Shown: positions 12,901 to 24,900 of the stretch, piece after piece | Layout of the letters: each line of letters starts with the position of its first letter | Numbering within the stretch: the stretch's first letter is position 1 | DNA from: Lepus europaeus | Lineage: Eukaryota > Chordata > Mammalia > Lagomorpha > Leporidae | Length of the DNA: 64,000 bases | Direction of reading: 5' to 3' | Assembly: GCF_033115175.1 (NCBI RefSeq) | Contig: NC_084847.1 | Coordinates: forward strand, 51,717,612 to 51,781,611 | Notes under the pieces: model-generated | Database searches by the model: none | What the model was told of the DNA's origin: nothing | The model's input: only the letters and a program-made list of their open reading frames with translations | Made by a program: the position numbers and the translations under genes

Positions 12901-15900
12901 TAGCTACAGGCCCGGGGGGTGCCAGAGGCAGGTGTTCACACCTTGGCGGGTGGCTTGGGCCCCTCCAGCGAGGGAGCAACCTGGGACCTTCCCCACAGCG
13001 CCCGCTAAGCTTTCCATGAATGAACTGCTACCTCCCATGAGGGGGCGCCACCGATTTCCCGAGTGCCTGGCACCCAGAGGGAGGTGGGCACTGTCTCATG
13101 TCGCCCGTGCAGCCGGCCCTGGCGTGGGTACGACGACTGCTGCCATTGTGGAAATGGTGCAGGGATCCCAACAGCAGTCGGAAGGCTCGGAAGGGGTCCG
13201 TCTGGAAGTCGACCCCCGGACGTGCTCACACCGGAGGAGTGGATCCTTAAACGGCTCACTGCCCTTCCGCAAGGACTTACTCTTTTCCGACCCTTGGATT
13301 GGTTTGGCGTGGGTGAATGGGGGTGGGGGAGGGGCGTGTGTCTGCGGCTTTGATGAGAGACTGTGACACGTGCACCGGGTGTTGCCACCCGGGCACAGCT
13401 TGCCCCGCAGAGACCTCCTACCTCTATCCTGGCCGTGGCGGCCTCGATGGCCGCGGAAGTGGCTGCCATCTCCTTGTCCACCAGGTCCCCGAGCTCCTCC
13501 TGTTTGATGTCCAGGCCCCTGGGCAGCAGCTCCTGTGAACAGCGTCACAAAGGCTGAAGTGTGGCCCTTACAGCGGAGGGGGGAGGGGCCCTGCTGCGGA
13601 ACACCTGCAAGCCACGTGGGGAGGGGGGCTTCCGCAGACCTCCTGGGGACTCTGGGATCTCAGGCGCCTTTCCTCCTCCTCCTCCTCCTCCTCCTCCTCC
13701 TCCTCCTGTCCTCACTCGCCCCAGGAAGCTGTCACTGCCTGACCCCAGCAGGTGCACTGTGTCAGCTGTGTTTGCTACGTGGGGGGCGTTTTGAAAACTT
13801 TATCACAGACGATGATCTCTTAATGAGTTCGGCCCTTCTTGAACTTGGCTTCCACAGCCTTTACCATCCCTGCGGAAGCCAAGGTACACAGAGGCAAAAG
13901 GTCCCGACTACACAGCACAGCAGGGATCCAAACTTGGGTCTCACAGATGGCAAAGCCCAAGATTTTAATTTTTTAAAAGTCTTTTATTTATTTGGAAGAC
14001 AGAGTGACAGAAACAGAAGGAGACAGGGAAAGAGATCCTCCATGTACTGGTTCACTCCCCAAATGGCTGCAACAGTTGGGGCTTGGGCCATGCAGAAGCC
14101 AGGAGCCTGGAGCTCCATCTGGGTCTCCCACGTGGGAGGCAGGGGCCCAAGGATTTGGGCCGCCTTCTGCTGCTTTCCCAGGTGCATTGGCGGGGAGCCG
14201 GATTGGAAGCAGAGCAGCCTGGACTTGAACTGGCGCTCTGCTATGGGATGCCGGTGTTCCAAGCATCGCCTTAACTTCTGTGCCATGTGCTTCAGATGTT
14301 TAAAAACATTGTGTGTGCTACAAGGAGTCCTTGAGAAAGTTTATGGAACGCAGAATTAAAAGATAAGCTTATTTTGTGAAAAAAAAATTTGAAATCCATG
14401 CACGTCAGGGGATCTTCAAAAAGTTCACGGAAAACGCCTATTATGAAAAGTCTACGCATAAATTGTAAAATAATTTGCACTGCGGCCAACACTGTGGCAT
14501 ACTGGGTGAAGCTGCTGCCTGCAACACCGGCATCCCATATGGGCACTGGTTCATGTCCTGGCTGCTCCACTTCCGATCCGGCTCCCTGCTAATGTGTCTG
14601 GGGAAGCAGCGGAAGACGGCCCAAGTGCTTGGTCCCCTGCCACCCATGTGGGAGACCCAGAAGAAGCTCCAGGCTCCTGGCTTTGGCCTGGCCCAGTCCC
14701 TGTTGTGGGGGAGTGAACTAGTGGATGGAAGATCTCTCTTTGTGTTTCTCCCTCTCTCGCTGTAACTCTTCCAAATACATACATAAATAAAACTTTAAAA
14801 AACATTTGCATTGAAATAAACTTATCATTTAATGCTATTTTCCACCAACTTTCCAAAGTACCCTTGGAGACGATGCGGTAGATCTACATGAATGGTTTAG
14901 AGGGTAAGATGGAAGGCCTGTGTTATCCACCCCGGAGGAAGCAGTGGCTGGAGCGACGTTATTAATACCTCTAACACTCCCTTTGTGTATGGCTCACATC
15001 CATCTTCCTTCCGTCCCACCTTCCACTCCGAGGTGAACTGAGAATTCAGGAGTAATTATCATGCCTTTGAAAGATGCGCCCCTAAACAACGCGATGTCCA
15101 CTTGAACATTCTGGTCTTTTTAGGAATTAGATGGCCTGTGTTTTTCCATGACTTTTCACTCAACATTCCATGTGTGAGATTCCTCCTATAACCTAGTAAT
15201 CCCATTCCTAGGTAGACACCTTAGGGTGGGAGTGGGGAACCTTTTTTTCTGCCAAGGTCCATTTGGATATTTATAACACCGGTGTCTCCCTGGCCACGTA
15301 GAATTTTCCACTGGAAATGAGCCTGCTGTAGATGTCCTGTTTTGAGTCCCGCCTGCGGTTGCCGTGGTGGGGCCAGACCAGGCGACTCTGCAGGCCTGGT
15401 GGGGCCTGCGGGCTGCACGCTCCCCACACCTGCAGAGAAATCCTTACACACGTGTACGGGCACGTGTTCCTGAGAGCCCAACCTGAACAACCCAGCGTCC
15501 ACCAGCAAGACAGGGGCCGGACAAATCAAGCTGTGCTCATCACTGGAAGATTACAGAGCAATGAAGACAAACGTATCTTCATGGATGAATCTTGCGCACG
15601 GCCCCTCGAGTGAAAGAGCAGGCCGGAGAAGTACACCTACAGTACCAGTCCGTTTGTGTCGGTCTTGACCGTGCACGATTGACAACGTATCAGGCAGAGA
15701 GGCAGAAGTCCGTGGTCCTTCTATGATTTTCTGGAACTATGATTAGATGCCTTGTCTTCCAGGTCTCTTAACCGCCATAGTGCAAGTTACAAAACCAGCG
15801 CTTTAATTTCTGAGCTCTGCACAGATCCTCCCGTGCGCTTTGCACCTGCACGCCGGGTTCTCCACTCGGCAACTGACTGCGGAACACAGCCCACGCCGCG

Positions 15901-18900
15901 CCTATGACGGTGTCACCGACCTAACAACCCTGCAATGCCAGCGTGACCGTGTCACCCTCTTAGGAACAAGTTAACGACGTCCGTTATTCATAGAGCAGGG
16001 TTCCCAGTCTCACCGCCCCTTCTCGCGGGCACCTCCCTTCTTCCACCAGATCCGTCTCTCTGTTTTGCTTTCTCCTTGAACGAATCAATTGAACGTTTGC
16101 TGAGTCTCTACCACCTGCCAGGCATGATGCCACAGATGAGGTCGATATGGAAAAACCATGGTTTGGGGCCTGTGTGGCGGGGCAGTGGGTCAAGCCACCA
16201 CCCGTGATGCTGGCATCCCACAGGAGTGCTGGTTCGAGCCCCAGCTGCCCCACTTCCAATCCAGCTCCCTGCTAATGCACCTGGGAAAGCAGCAGAAGAT
16301 GGTCCAAGTGCTTAGGCCCCTGCACCCACACGGGAGACCCCAATGAAGTTTCAAGCTCCTGGCTTTGGCCTGGCCCAGCCCTGGCTGTTGTGGCCATCTG
16401 GGGAGTGAAGAAGCTGATGGAAACCAATCTCTCTCTCTCCATCCCCATCACCCTTTCTTTGGAACCGCCTTTCTAATAAATAAAATACAGTTTTAAAAGA
16501 TTTATTTTATTTATTTGAAAGGCTGAGTTACAGAGAGGCAGAGGCAGAGGGAGAGAGAGAGAGATACAGAGATCTTCCATCTACTGGTTCACTCCCCAAA
16601 TGGCCGCAATGGCTGGAGCCGGGCTGACTTGAAGCCAGGAGCCAGGAGCTCCTTCTGGGTCTCCCATGCTGGGGTGGGGTGGGACCCTGGGAACGTGGAG
16701 GAAGATGGCCCAAGTACTTGAGCCCCTGCCACCAATGTGGGAGAGGCAGATCAAGTTCCTGGCTCCTGGCTCCAGTCTGGCAGAGACTTGACTGTTGTCG
16801 CTATTTGGGGGAGTGAACCAGTGGATGGAAGATCTCTCTCTTTCTTTCTGTAACTCTGCCTTTCAAAAAAATAAATCTTAAAAAGAAATAGTGGATCTTA
16901 TTTTGCCTTCCCATGGAGTATGTGTGCTGTCTGTACGTGACCTATACCTAGCCCAATTCCTACTATTTAGGACGTGTCACCACATTTGTGTGACTGTTAT
17001 CACCTGCCCAACCAGGTGAACAGAACCCCCGGAGGCAGGAGACTGCTCTTTCTTCCTTTACGTCCCGGGCCGAGCCGAGAACGCCGCCAGTCCACTCTCA
17101 GTCAGTAGGGAGTGAGTTCAGGAATCACAGCTGGAAAGCCCTTCAGAAAATCAGATTTTTTTTTTCCAACTTTACTCTCTCTCCAGAATCAGGGCAGGAG
17201 GGCGGAAAAGAACCAGCTCAGGACATCATGGCTTCCTTGGCAATTCATACCCCAAAGCCATCCCCTTCCTGCACACTCACTGCGGAACGTACCTCGCCGA
17301 TGGCCTTGATCTTGCTCAGGCAGCTCCTCATGGCCGTGCTGTCGGCGCTCTCGAGGGTCCCCTCCCCGTCCAGGGCAGCCAGGAAGACGAGGGTCTCTCT
17401 GCCGTACTGTTTGCAGGCCTCCGTCAGCGCTGGAGACGCAAGTGGACGGGGCTGTTGACGGGCCTCCTGCGCCCCGGCTCTGGGGACTCACCCTGCCCCC
17501 CCACCCCCTACTCACAGTCAGCAGGCTCTGGCGGGGCGCGGAGGCTGGTGGTGCTACCGTGAATGATGGTGTCGCTGGTCAGGTGGGCCAGCAGGGTGAT
17601 GGAGTGGAGAAACTCGCTGATGTCTGCGGAAGCAGGAAGGAACTCTGCTCGGGCTTGGCTGGGGGGGGGGGGTCCCTTCGCACGCCCTCTTTCCCACTTC
17701 CCCTGTTGCACACCTGTCTTTCTCAGTACCCAGGAGCCATCCCCGTTCCCACATCTGAACCCTGCTCAGCCGTCACTCACGACAGAGCCCACCCTCCCCC
17801 TTCCTCACCTTCCGGACAGGCCAGATACTGGCTGCGGCTCTTTTCCAGTTGCTCGGTGCAGCTGGACACGGACTTGACCTTGGAGAGGAGGTGATCTGCG
17901 AGAGGGAAGACAGGGCAGGAGTCCTCACGGCTTGCTCGCCGCCGCGTTGGGGAAGCTGCCCGGCGGAGTGACCCAGCCAACCCCGCGGGAGCTGCTCTCA
18001 GTGGAGGAAGGCGGGGAGCACAGCTGGCCACACTGGTACTGGAGTGACTCTGTACTGGGGCTTTGACAAGCGACACAGCTGAGCCTACTGGGGCCTTTGC
18101 CGAGAGCCTCGCGGCTCACCACTGCGCCTCCTATGACATCCGGGCCTTCCTGGGAGGTCCATCGAAGCCCTGGGAGTCTCACAGCCCTTAAGCCTGGGCT
18201 CCCGCTCTGCACACAGCTACCTGACCCCCACTCCGCCCCTGGTTGCTGTGCCTCTGTCTATGGGTCCGTGGAGCTGAGATGTGAGTCACCCTGCCGGGGT
18301 GTGTGGTCTGCCATGGCGCCACCACGGGCATCTCCGGCTATCCTGTTTCTGCTTCCTCATCTCCAGGCAGGGGTGACGTGGGACCACCTGGTGGCGTCCG
18401 CCCAGATGCTTGGAACTCAGGAGGTGCTCGGGGGGTGTCATTCTCCCCCACCTTGCCTTCTCTCCACTTCTTCCAGACCCAGCTCACATCATCTCAGAAT
18501 CTGCACCCCCGTGGCCCCATTTCCTGGGATTTTTTACTCTTTCTGCTACTCCGTGCTTGATGCTGCCTCCCTAAGACTCCAGGTTCACGAGCAACCACCT
18601 GTCGCCTCAGATCTTAAAGAGACACAGAACTGTCCCCTCCTCCCACCCATCTGCCTTCACCTGTGGTCAGATTCTGGTCCTAGAAGGAAGACATCCCACC
18701 AGCGTGACCAGCAGAGTAAGGCGCCATTTCTCACACCTGGGAGACCAGGCTCGGTGCCACAGAGCTCCCAGTTTAACTGAGCCAGGACAGGGCCGGGGCA
18801 TCCCTGGTGACCCTGACGTACAACTGGGCTCACTTTCCCGTGGGCTCCAAGGCCAGCAGGTAGCACCAGGCCGTCAGAATGTGGCACCTGCGCACGTACC

Positions 18901-21900
18901 TGCAGAGCCGGCACAGCTGATGAGAGTGGGTTCTTCCAGCTGGCTCAGGGCCTCCCGGATCACCTGCTCTGCGGCCTTCCTGGACCCTTCCAGAAGCATT
19001 TTCCGTTGTTCCTTTGCGAACTGGCACACAGCTTCCTACACAAAGGGCCCGGGGAGGTGAGAGTTGGCTCTGGGCCCCCACAGCAAGCCCCGACACAGAA
19101 GCCAGCTGGGACCCGGTTGGCACGCCCGATGTCTGAGCTCCGGCTGTTCCTGATGAGGTCCAGGCTTTTTTTTTTTTTCTTTTTTTTTGACAGGCAGAGT
19201 GGTTAGTGAGAGACAGAGAGAAAGGTCTTCCTTTTTGCCGTTGGTTCACCCTCCAATGGCCACTGAGGCTGGCATACTGCGCTGATCCAGAGCCAGGAGC
19301 CAGGTGCTTCTCCTGGTCTCCCATGGGGTGCAGGGCCCAAGGACTTGGGCCATCCTCCACTGCACTCCCTGGCCACAGCAGAGAGCTGGCCTGGAAGAGG
19401 AGCAACCGGGACAGAATCCGGCGCCCCAACCGGGACTAGAACCCGGTGTGCCGGCGCCGCAAGGCGGAGGATTAGGAGGTCCAGGCTTTAACTTTGGGCA
19501 CAGCTGTGTGCTGCTGGCCACAGGAGGCCACGGGGCCGGGTCACGGCGACCCGGGGAGAAAAATGGCAGGTGCTTGCCTTTGCATGCGGAAAGCAAGTGT
19601 GCCTTGCTCTCTTCTCGTTGGCTTTGTGGGTGATACAGGGTACGCAACCTGGCCCAAGGTCTCTAACCCGTCACACGCCCTTCCCCTGCCTCCACGCAGC
19701 CGCTGGAGTCTGCAAGTGGTCAGCCCGCGTGGGTGTCCCCCACTTGCCTGAGCGCCAGCCAGCTTGAGCTGGGTGTCCTCCAGCTGTTTCCAAAGCGAGG
19801 AAAATTCCTCCTCCCGCCGCGTGGCGGCGCTCACCAAGCTGTCCCGCTCCGTCTCCAGCTCGGCGATCTGTGCCACCCTGGTTGCTTCTGACTGCAAAGG
19901 CGACCACGTGGGAAGAGGGGGGCACTGGGAGAACCGTGCCATCCCCTCCCCGGAGGTCCGAGCCCACGCCCTGGCCGCCGGCGGCAGGAGGAGGGGGTGC
20001 CTCTCTGATTGGCCAGGTGCAGGGCCAGGAGGCAGGTGCTCACCTGGGCCGAGGCCTCCAGGCTGCTCTGCAGCACCTGCAGCTCCTGTTTGCTGGTGGC
20101 GAGTTCTTGCTTCAAGCTCTCCAGGAGCTCCTGCTGCTCTTCAGTCTGCAGGAAGAGAGCCGGGAGGAGACTCATGGGCGAGGTGGTGACGGGCAGAAGG
20201 GAGGGTAGAGCCCCCCTGAGCAATGCAGGAGCCGTGTGCAAGGAGACCCCCATATTGCAACGAAGGTGTTCTGCTGGCCGAGGGCAATGTCAAGGGAGGA
20301 ACTTGAGGGACATTTTCCCAGGTGTCACCCTTGAGCCCAGAATGTTAAATCTGAGCTGGATTTTTTAATTTTGGCATCCCAGGACCTGGGACACTGTGCC
20401 ACTAATGCATCCGGTCGACTTCAGACGACTTCCTGTCTTGGGTTTCTTCCCATGATGGTGGTTTTCAAAGAGCAGGCTGAGTTCCGTTATTGAGAAATCG
20501 TAGCTAATTTTTAATTTATTTTAATTTTTAAAAAAATATTTATTTTATTTATTTGAAAGACAGAGCCACAGAGAGATGTAGAGACAGACAGAGAGGTCCT
20601 CCACTCACTGATTCACTTCCCAGATGGCCACAACGGCTGGAGCTGCGCCGATCTGAAGTTAGGAGCCAGGAGCCTCCCCCAGGTCTCCCACACGGGTGCA
20701 GGGGCCCAAGGACCTGGGCCATTTTTCACTGCCCTCCCGGGCCTCAGCAGAGAGGTGGATCAGAAGAGGAGCAGCCGGGACCAGAACCGACGCCCATATG
20801 GGATGCCGGCACTTCAGGCCAGGGCTCTAACCCGCTGTGCCACAGAGCTGGCCCCTTAGCTGATTTTTTTTTTAAAGATTTATGCATCAGGGCCAGTGTG
20901 GTGGCACAGCGGGTTAAGCTACCACCTGGGATGCCGGCATCCCATATGGGTACCAGTTCATGTCCTGGCTGCTCCACTTCCAATCCAGCTCCCTGCTAAT
21001 GGCCTGGGAAAGCAGCAGAAGATGGTCCAAGTGCTGGGGGCCCTGTACCCATGTGGGAAACCTGGAGGAAGCTCCTAGCTCCTGGCTCCTGGCTTCAGAT
21101 AGGCCAAGGCCCAGCCCCAGCTGTTGTGGCCATCTGGGGTGTCAACCAATGGGTGGAAGATCTCTGTCTCTCTCTCTTCTGCCCACTACAGCTAAATCCA
21201 TTTAGGCAGGTGTTTGGTCTAGTGGTTTGGGATACCAGTGTCCCACATGGAAGTGCCTGGTTCGATTCCCAGCCATCCTGACTCCGGCTCCCTGCTGATG
21301 TGCACCCTGGGAGGCAGCAGGGGGTGGCCCAAGTCCTTGGGTCCCTGCCGCCCATGTGGGAGACCTGGACGGAGTCCTGGGCTCCTAGCTTTTGGTTGGC
21401 CCAGCCCTGTGCATTTGGGGAGCGAACCAGTGGATAAAAATTTCTTTCTCTCCGTGTCTCTGTACTTTCAAATAAATTTAGAAAAAAAAAAAAAATGGGC
21501 TAAAGAGAGCACTGAGGGGCTGGTGTTGTGGCATGGCAGGTAAAGCCTCTGCCTGCACTGCTGGTATGCCATTATCAGTGCCGATTTGAGTCCTGGCTGC
21601 CCCACTTCCAGTCCAGCTCCCTGCTAATGCACCTGGGAAAGCAGTGGAAGATGGCCCAAGTGCTGGGGCCCCTGCACCTGCGTGGGAGACCTGGAGGAAG
21701 CTCCTGGCTCCTGGCTTCAGCCTGGCTCAGCTTGGGCTGCTGCAGCCATTTGGGGAGTAAACCAGTAGCTGGAAGATCTCTCTCTTTCTGACTCTCCCTC
21801 TTTCTCTACAAATTTCAAATAAAAATAAATAAATCTTAAAATGAACAAACATAAACAAAAAAAAGAGAACACTGAATATCCAAATGCATTCACATATGAG

Positions 21901-24900
21901 GACTGCTTGGTGAAATTTTATTTCCAGTAGATGGAGGCATTTAAATAAAAGGTCTATTTTATTTGAAAGGTGTGAGAGAGAGAGAGAGAGAGACAGAAAT
22001 ATTCCATGTACTGGTTCACTCCCCAAATGTGCACAAAAGCCAGGGCCTAGGCCAAGCTGAATCCAGGAGCCAGGAACTCCGTCTGGGTCTCCCATGTGGG
22101 TGGCAGGAGCCTGAGCACTTGAGCCATCCTCTGCTGCCTCCCAGGCTGAGTTACCAGGGAGCTGGACCGGACACGGAGGCGCCAGGGCTTGAACCGGCAC
22201 CCCGTGTGGGATGCAGGCGTCCCAGCAGCGGCTTAACCTGCCGCACTGCGCTGCCTGCCTGGTGAGAGATGTGGTTTGACTCTGGGTCACAGAGACACAC
22301 ACAAGCCGCTCCTCCCAGCCTACGGCTTTAAGCTGCACCTGCCCAGCCTGTGTCCTGCCTGCCCATGCTGCCGCAGAACTGGCTGTGGCGCTCCGCTGGC
22401 GCCACGTCTCCATGAGCCTGTGGCCCTCTGGCTTGCCTTCCTTACTCAAACTCTCCTGTACCCTCACTTTAGCCTGGGTTTGCTCATTATTGCCTGCCCC
22501 AACTCACACACATGCAGGGAACGGCAGCCCGTGTGGGACGATGGGCAGCAATGGGCAGCCTCTGCTCGCCTCCACTGGACGCCCCTCCCATTCCCGGAGG
22601 GCTTCCCCTCCCACTCACCTTCCGCTGGGTCTGGTCACTCACGCGCTCGAAGGAATCCTCCAGTTCTTTTTTCTCTCGTTCCAAATCCACCTGCGCTTGC
22701 CTGGCCACGGACACCTGTTTGGTCACCTCTGCGTTCTGGAAGGGAAGAATGGCGTCTGGCAGGGGCTTCTCTCAGGTGTAAAGGATGCCTTTCCCCTCCC
22801 GAACAAAGCATTCCATTCAGCCCGGACCTCCCCCCTTAGAAGGAAGCCACAGGCGCGTGACAACCTTCTGGGTCGTGATGAGTCTGTCGTTAGGAAAACC
22901 ATCAGGATGGGGGGCAGCCTAAGAGGAACCCAAGACTCGGGGGTCACAGGGAGCTTGGGAAGCTGGGGTTCCCAAGAAATGGAGGCGATTCCTAGAAACT
23001 GGCATGGGCGCTGGACACGGTGAAACCCCGAGGCCTGGGCTGTGAGCTCCACGCCGTGTGGGCACTGCAGGATGGCAGGGGTGCAGGTCCTACCTTGCGC
23101 AGCAGGTCGGCGTGGTTCTGGACCAGCTCGCTGTACTTCTCCTTGAGCTTGCTGTACCGCTGCTCATTGGCCTGGGCCTTCCCTGCATGGTCAGGGGCCA
23201 AGGTCAGGTGTCTTCCGCTGGCTGGGACCCGCTGCCCTCCCCTCCGACAGGCCAGGGGCGCTGCACAACTCTCCTTCCTTCCTCCCACAAAAGCATGGAC
23301 CTTATCCCCCAAAAGTCCTACGTAGGGGCCGGCGTTGTGGCACAGCAGGTTAAGCTGCCGCATGCAATGCCAGCATCCCACATCGGTGCACCGGTTCGAG
23401 TCCTGGCTGCTCTGCTTCTGATCCAGCTCCCTGCTAATGCGCCCGAGAGGGCAGCAGGTGATGGCTCAAGTCCTTGGGCCCCTGCCACCCACGTGGGAGA
23501 CCCGGATGGAGCTCCTGGCTCCTGCGTTTAGCCTGTCTGTTGCCATCATTTGGGGAGTGAACCAGCAGCCAGAAGATCTCTCTCTCTCCCTCCCTGTCAT
23601 TCTGACTTTTGAATAAAATAAAATAAAACAAAAAAGTGAATCCCTCTGGGGAGTGGTCTTTCAAAAGATAATCCCTCTGCTGACTTGTGCCTCCTCTGTG
23701 TAAGAACACAGCTTCTATATTTCAGGCTTCTCAGCCTTTCTACCGACCTCCCTCTCAGGCACTGGGTCCCATCTCCCGGCCCCTGGGCCCGCCTCTCGCC
23801 CAGGGCAGGTGCCCCCGTGTCATTGTCTGTCTGGACTCCCTGGGCCCACCTCTTGCCCAGGGCAGGTGCCCCCGTGTCACTGCCTGGACTCCCTGGGCCC
23901 ACCTCTCGCCCAGGGCAGGTGCCCCCGTGTCACTGTCTGTCTGGACTCCCTGGGCCCACCTCTCGCCCAGGGCAGGTGCCCCCATGTCACTGTCTGTCTG
24001 GACTCCCTGGGCCCACCTCTCGCCCAGGGCAGGTGCCCCGTGTCACTGTAGGTCTGGACTCCCTGGGCCCACCTCTCGCCCAGGGCAGGTGCCCCTGTGT
24101 CACTGTAGGTCTGGACTCCCTGGGCCCACCTCTCGCCCAGGGCAGGTGCCCCCGTGTCACTGTCTGTCTGGACTCCCTGGGCCCACCTCTCGCCCAGGGC
24201 AGGTGCCCCCGTGTCACTGTCTGTCTGGACTCCCTGGGCCCACCTCTCGCCCAGGGCAGGTGCCCCCGTGTCACTGTCTGTCTGGACTCCCTGGGCCCAC
24301 CTCTCGCCCAGGGCAGGTGCCCCCGTGTCACTGTCTGTCTGGACTCCCTGGGCCCACCTCTCGCCCAGGGCAGGTGCCCCCGTGTCACTGTCTGTCTGGA
24401 CTCCCTGGGCCCACCTCTCGCCCAGGGCAGGTGCCCCCGTGTCACTGTCTGTCTGGACTCCCTGGGCCCACCTCTCGCCCAGGGCAGGTGCCCCCGTGTC
24501 ACTGTCTGGACTCCCTGCCTCCACGGTCCTGGCCTTTGCCTCCCAGGCCTCTGTGGCTGCTGGATCGCAGCTGGCTAATGAGCTGGCAGTACCAGGGGCC
24601 TCGTGGCAAGCGCAGGCCGGGGGTGGAGCCTGGCCGGACGCTGCCCTCCCGCCCCGCCCCTGGGCGGTGCCTCACTCTCGATCTCCGTCAGGCTGCGCTG
24701 CGCCTTCTCCGTGTCTTCCCGCTGCTTCTTGAGCTCGTCCAGCTCGGCCCGGAGGAACTCGCCGTCGTCCGCCGCCTGCTGCCGCAGGTGCCGCTGCTCG
24801 GCCAGCTCGGCCTCCAGCTCGCTGAGGCGGCCCTTCAGCTGCAGCACGGCCCGCTGGCCCTGCGGTGGGCGGGCGGGTGGGGGTGGGCACTCGGGTTTCC

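Noticed and set aside
13535..14359. Plus-strand open frame of 274 codons with a leucine-rich stretch
   Set aside because: The leucines are a translated CCT repeat and the rest is a reverse CSINE.
23781..24516. CRISPR-like array
   Set aside because: Units are contiguous with no unique spacers, and the genome is mammalian; it is a minisatellite.
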